From: Zonotrichia leucophrys gambelii
Lineage: Eukaryota; Chordata; Aves; Passeriformes; Passerellidae
Direction of reading: 5' to 3'
Length of the DNA stretch: 64,000 nucleotides
NCBI RefSeq assembly: GCF_028769735.1
Contig: NW_026992302.1
Coordinates: forward strand, 62,001-126,000
A program made the translations under genes and the position numbers. Position 1 is the stretch's first letter; each line of letters opens with the position of its first letter. Shown here piece by piece: positions 63,907 to 64,000 of the stretch. Below the pieces are notes generated by a model. That model saw only the letters and a program-made list of their open reading frames with translations. It did no database searches and was not told where the DNA came from.

Positions 63907-64000
63907 GTAAGGAGGGGGGGGCGGGGAAAATGCAAATTAGGATAGGTGGGTGTGGTCACAGGGTGGGTGTGGTCACAGGGTGGGTGTGGTCACCGGGTGG
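63644..64000. repeat. gggcgtggcc and gtgggtgtggtcacag repeats at the right edge
   Basis: 63644-63860 has about eight GGGCGTGGC (KLF/Sp1-like) words in the short intron. 63940-64000 begins a 17-bp ggtgggtgtggtcacag array that runs off the window. Confidence 0.8.
63874..63906 (+). CDS. SRRM2: SRRM2 micro-exon (SESEAKKRKH)
   Basis: 33 nt encoding (R)SESEAKKRKH(R), matching human SESESKKRKHR. The acceptor is CCTTCTAG at 63866-63873 and the donor GTAAGG at 63907. Confidence 0.92.

Overview
This is a vertebrate nuclear window, most likely from a bird and from a small GC-rich microchromosome. The genes are GC-rich multi-exon vertebrate genes with short introns. Almost everything between the exons is tandem repeat: roughly 3 kb of the 64 kb is recognisable coding sequence. 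I see no bacterial genes, CRISPR arrays, tRNA or rRNA genes, and no clear interspersed transposon. The bird assignment is inference from gene content and texture.

Layout. (1) 1-14575, minus strand: the 5' half of BCKDK (branched-chain ketoacid dehydrogenase kinase), with five coding exons and a non-coding first exon at a CpG promoter. The kinase domain lies beyond the left edge. (2) 16666-19510, minus: a complete VKORC1 (vitamin K epoxide reductase) in three exons. (3) 19690-26744, plus: PAGR1 (a PTIP/MLL3-4 complex subunit), head to head with VKORC1 across a shared promoter. (4) 29809-46335, minus: a complete six-exon MFAP4 (fibrinogen-like extracellular matrix protein), convergent with PAGR1. 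(5) 47400-64000, plus: the 5' part of SRRM2 (spliceosomal SRm300, cwf21 domain and start of the RS-rich region), head to head with MFAP4 and running off the right edge. BCKDK, VKORC1 and PAGR1 all map to human 16p11.2; SRRM2 is on human 16p13.3 and MFAP4 on 17p11.2.

The most striking pattern is that intron minisatellites have swallowed exon edges. In all five loci the repeat next to an exon contains extra copies of that exon's edge. In nearly every array the copies include the functional splice site; the PAGR1 terminal exon is the exception. Copies upstream of an exon carry its acceptor half, and copies downstream carry its donor half. Examples are seven extra acceptor halves and four extra donor halves around one BCKDK exon, about sixteen acceptor halves in MFAP4, and eleven extra copies of the SRRM2 acceptor plus start codon. 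In PAGR1 two copies are in-frame, phase-compatible potential cassette exons. VKORC1 intron 1 instead carries fourteen perfect SRF (CArG) sites. SRRM2 lacks a visible exon for the second half of its cwf21 domain.

The genes have unrelated jobs (mitochondrial amino-acid catabolism, vitamin K recycling, chromatin, matrix, splicing), so there is no operon-like logic. What they share is the genomic environment. The very long reading frames in the repeats (up to about 1680 codons) are by-products of stop-free low-complexity DNA and are not annotated as genes.
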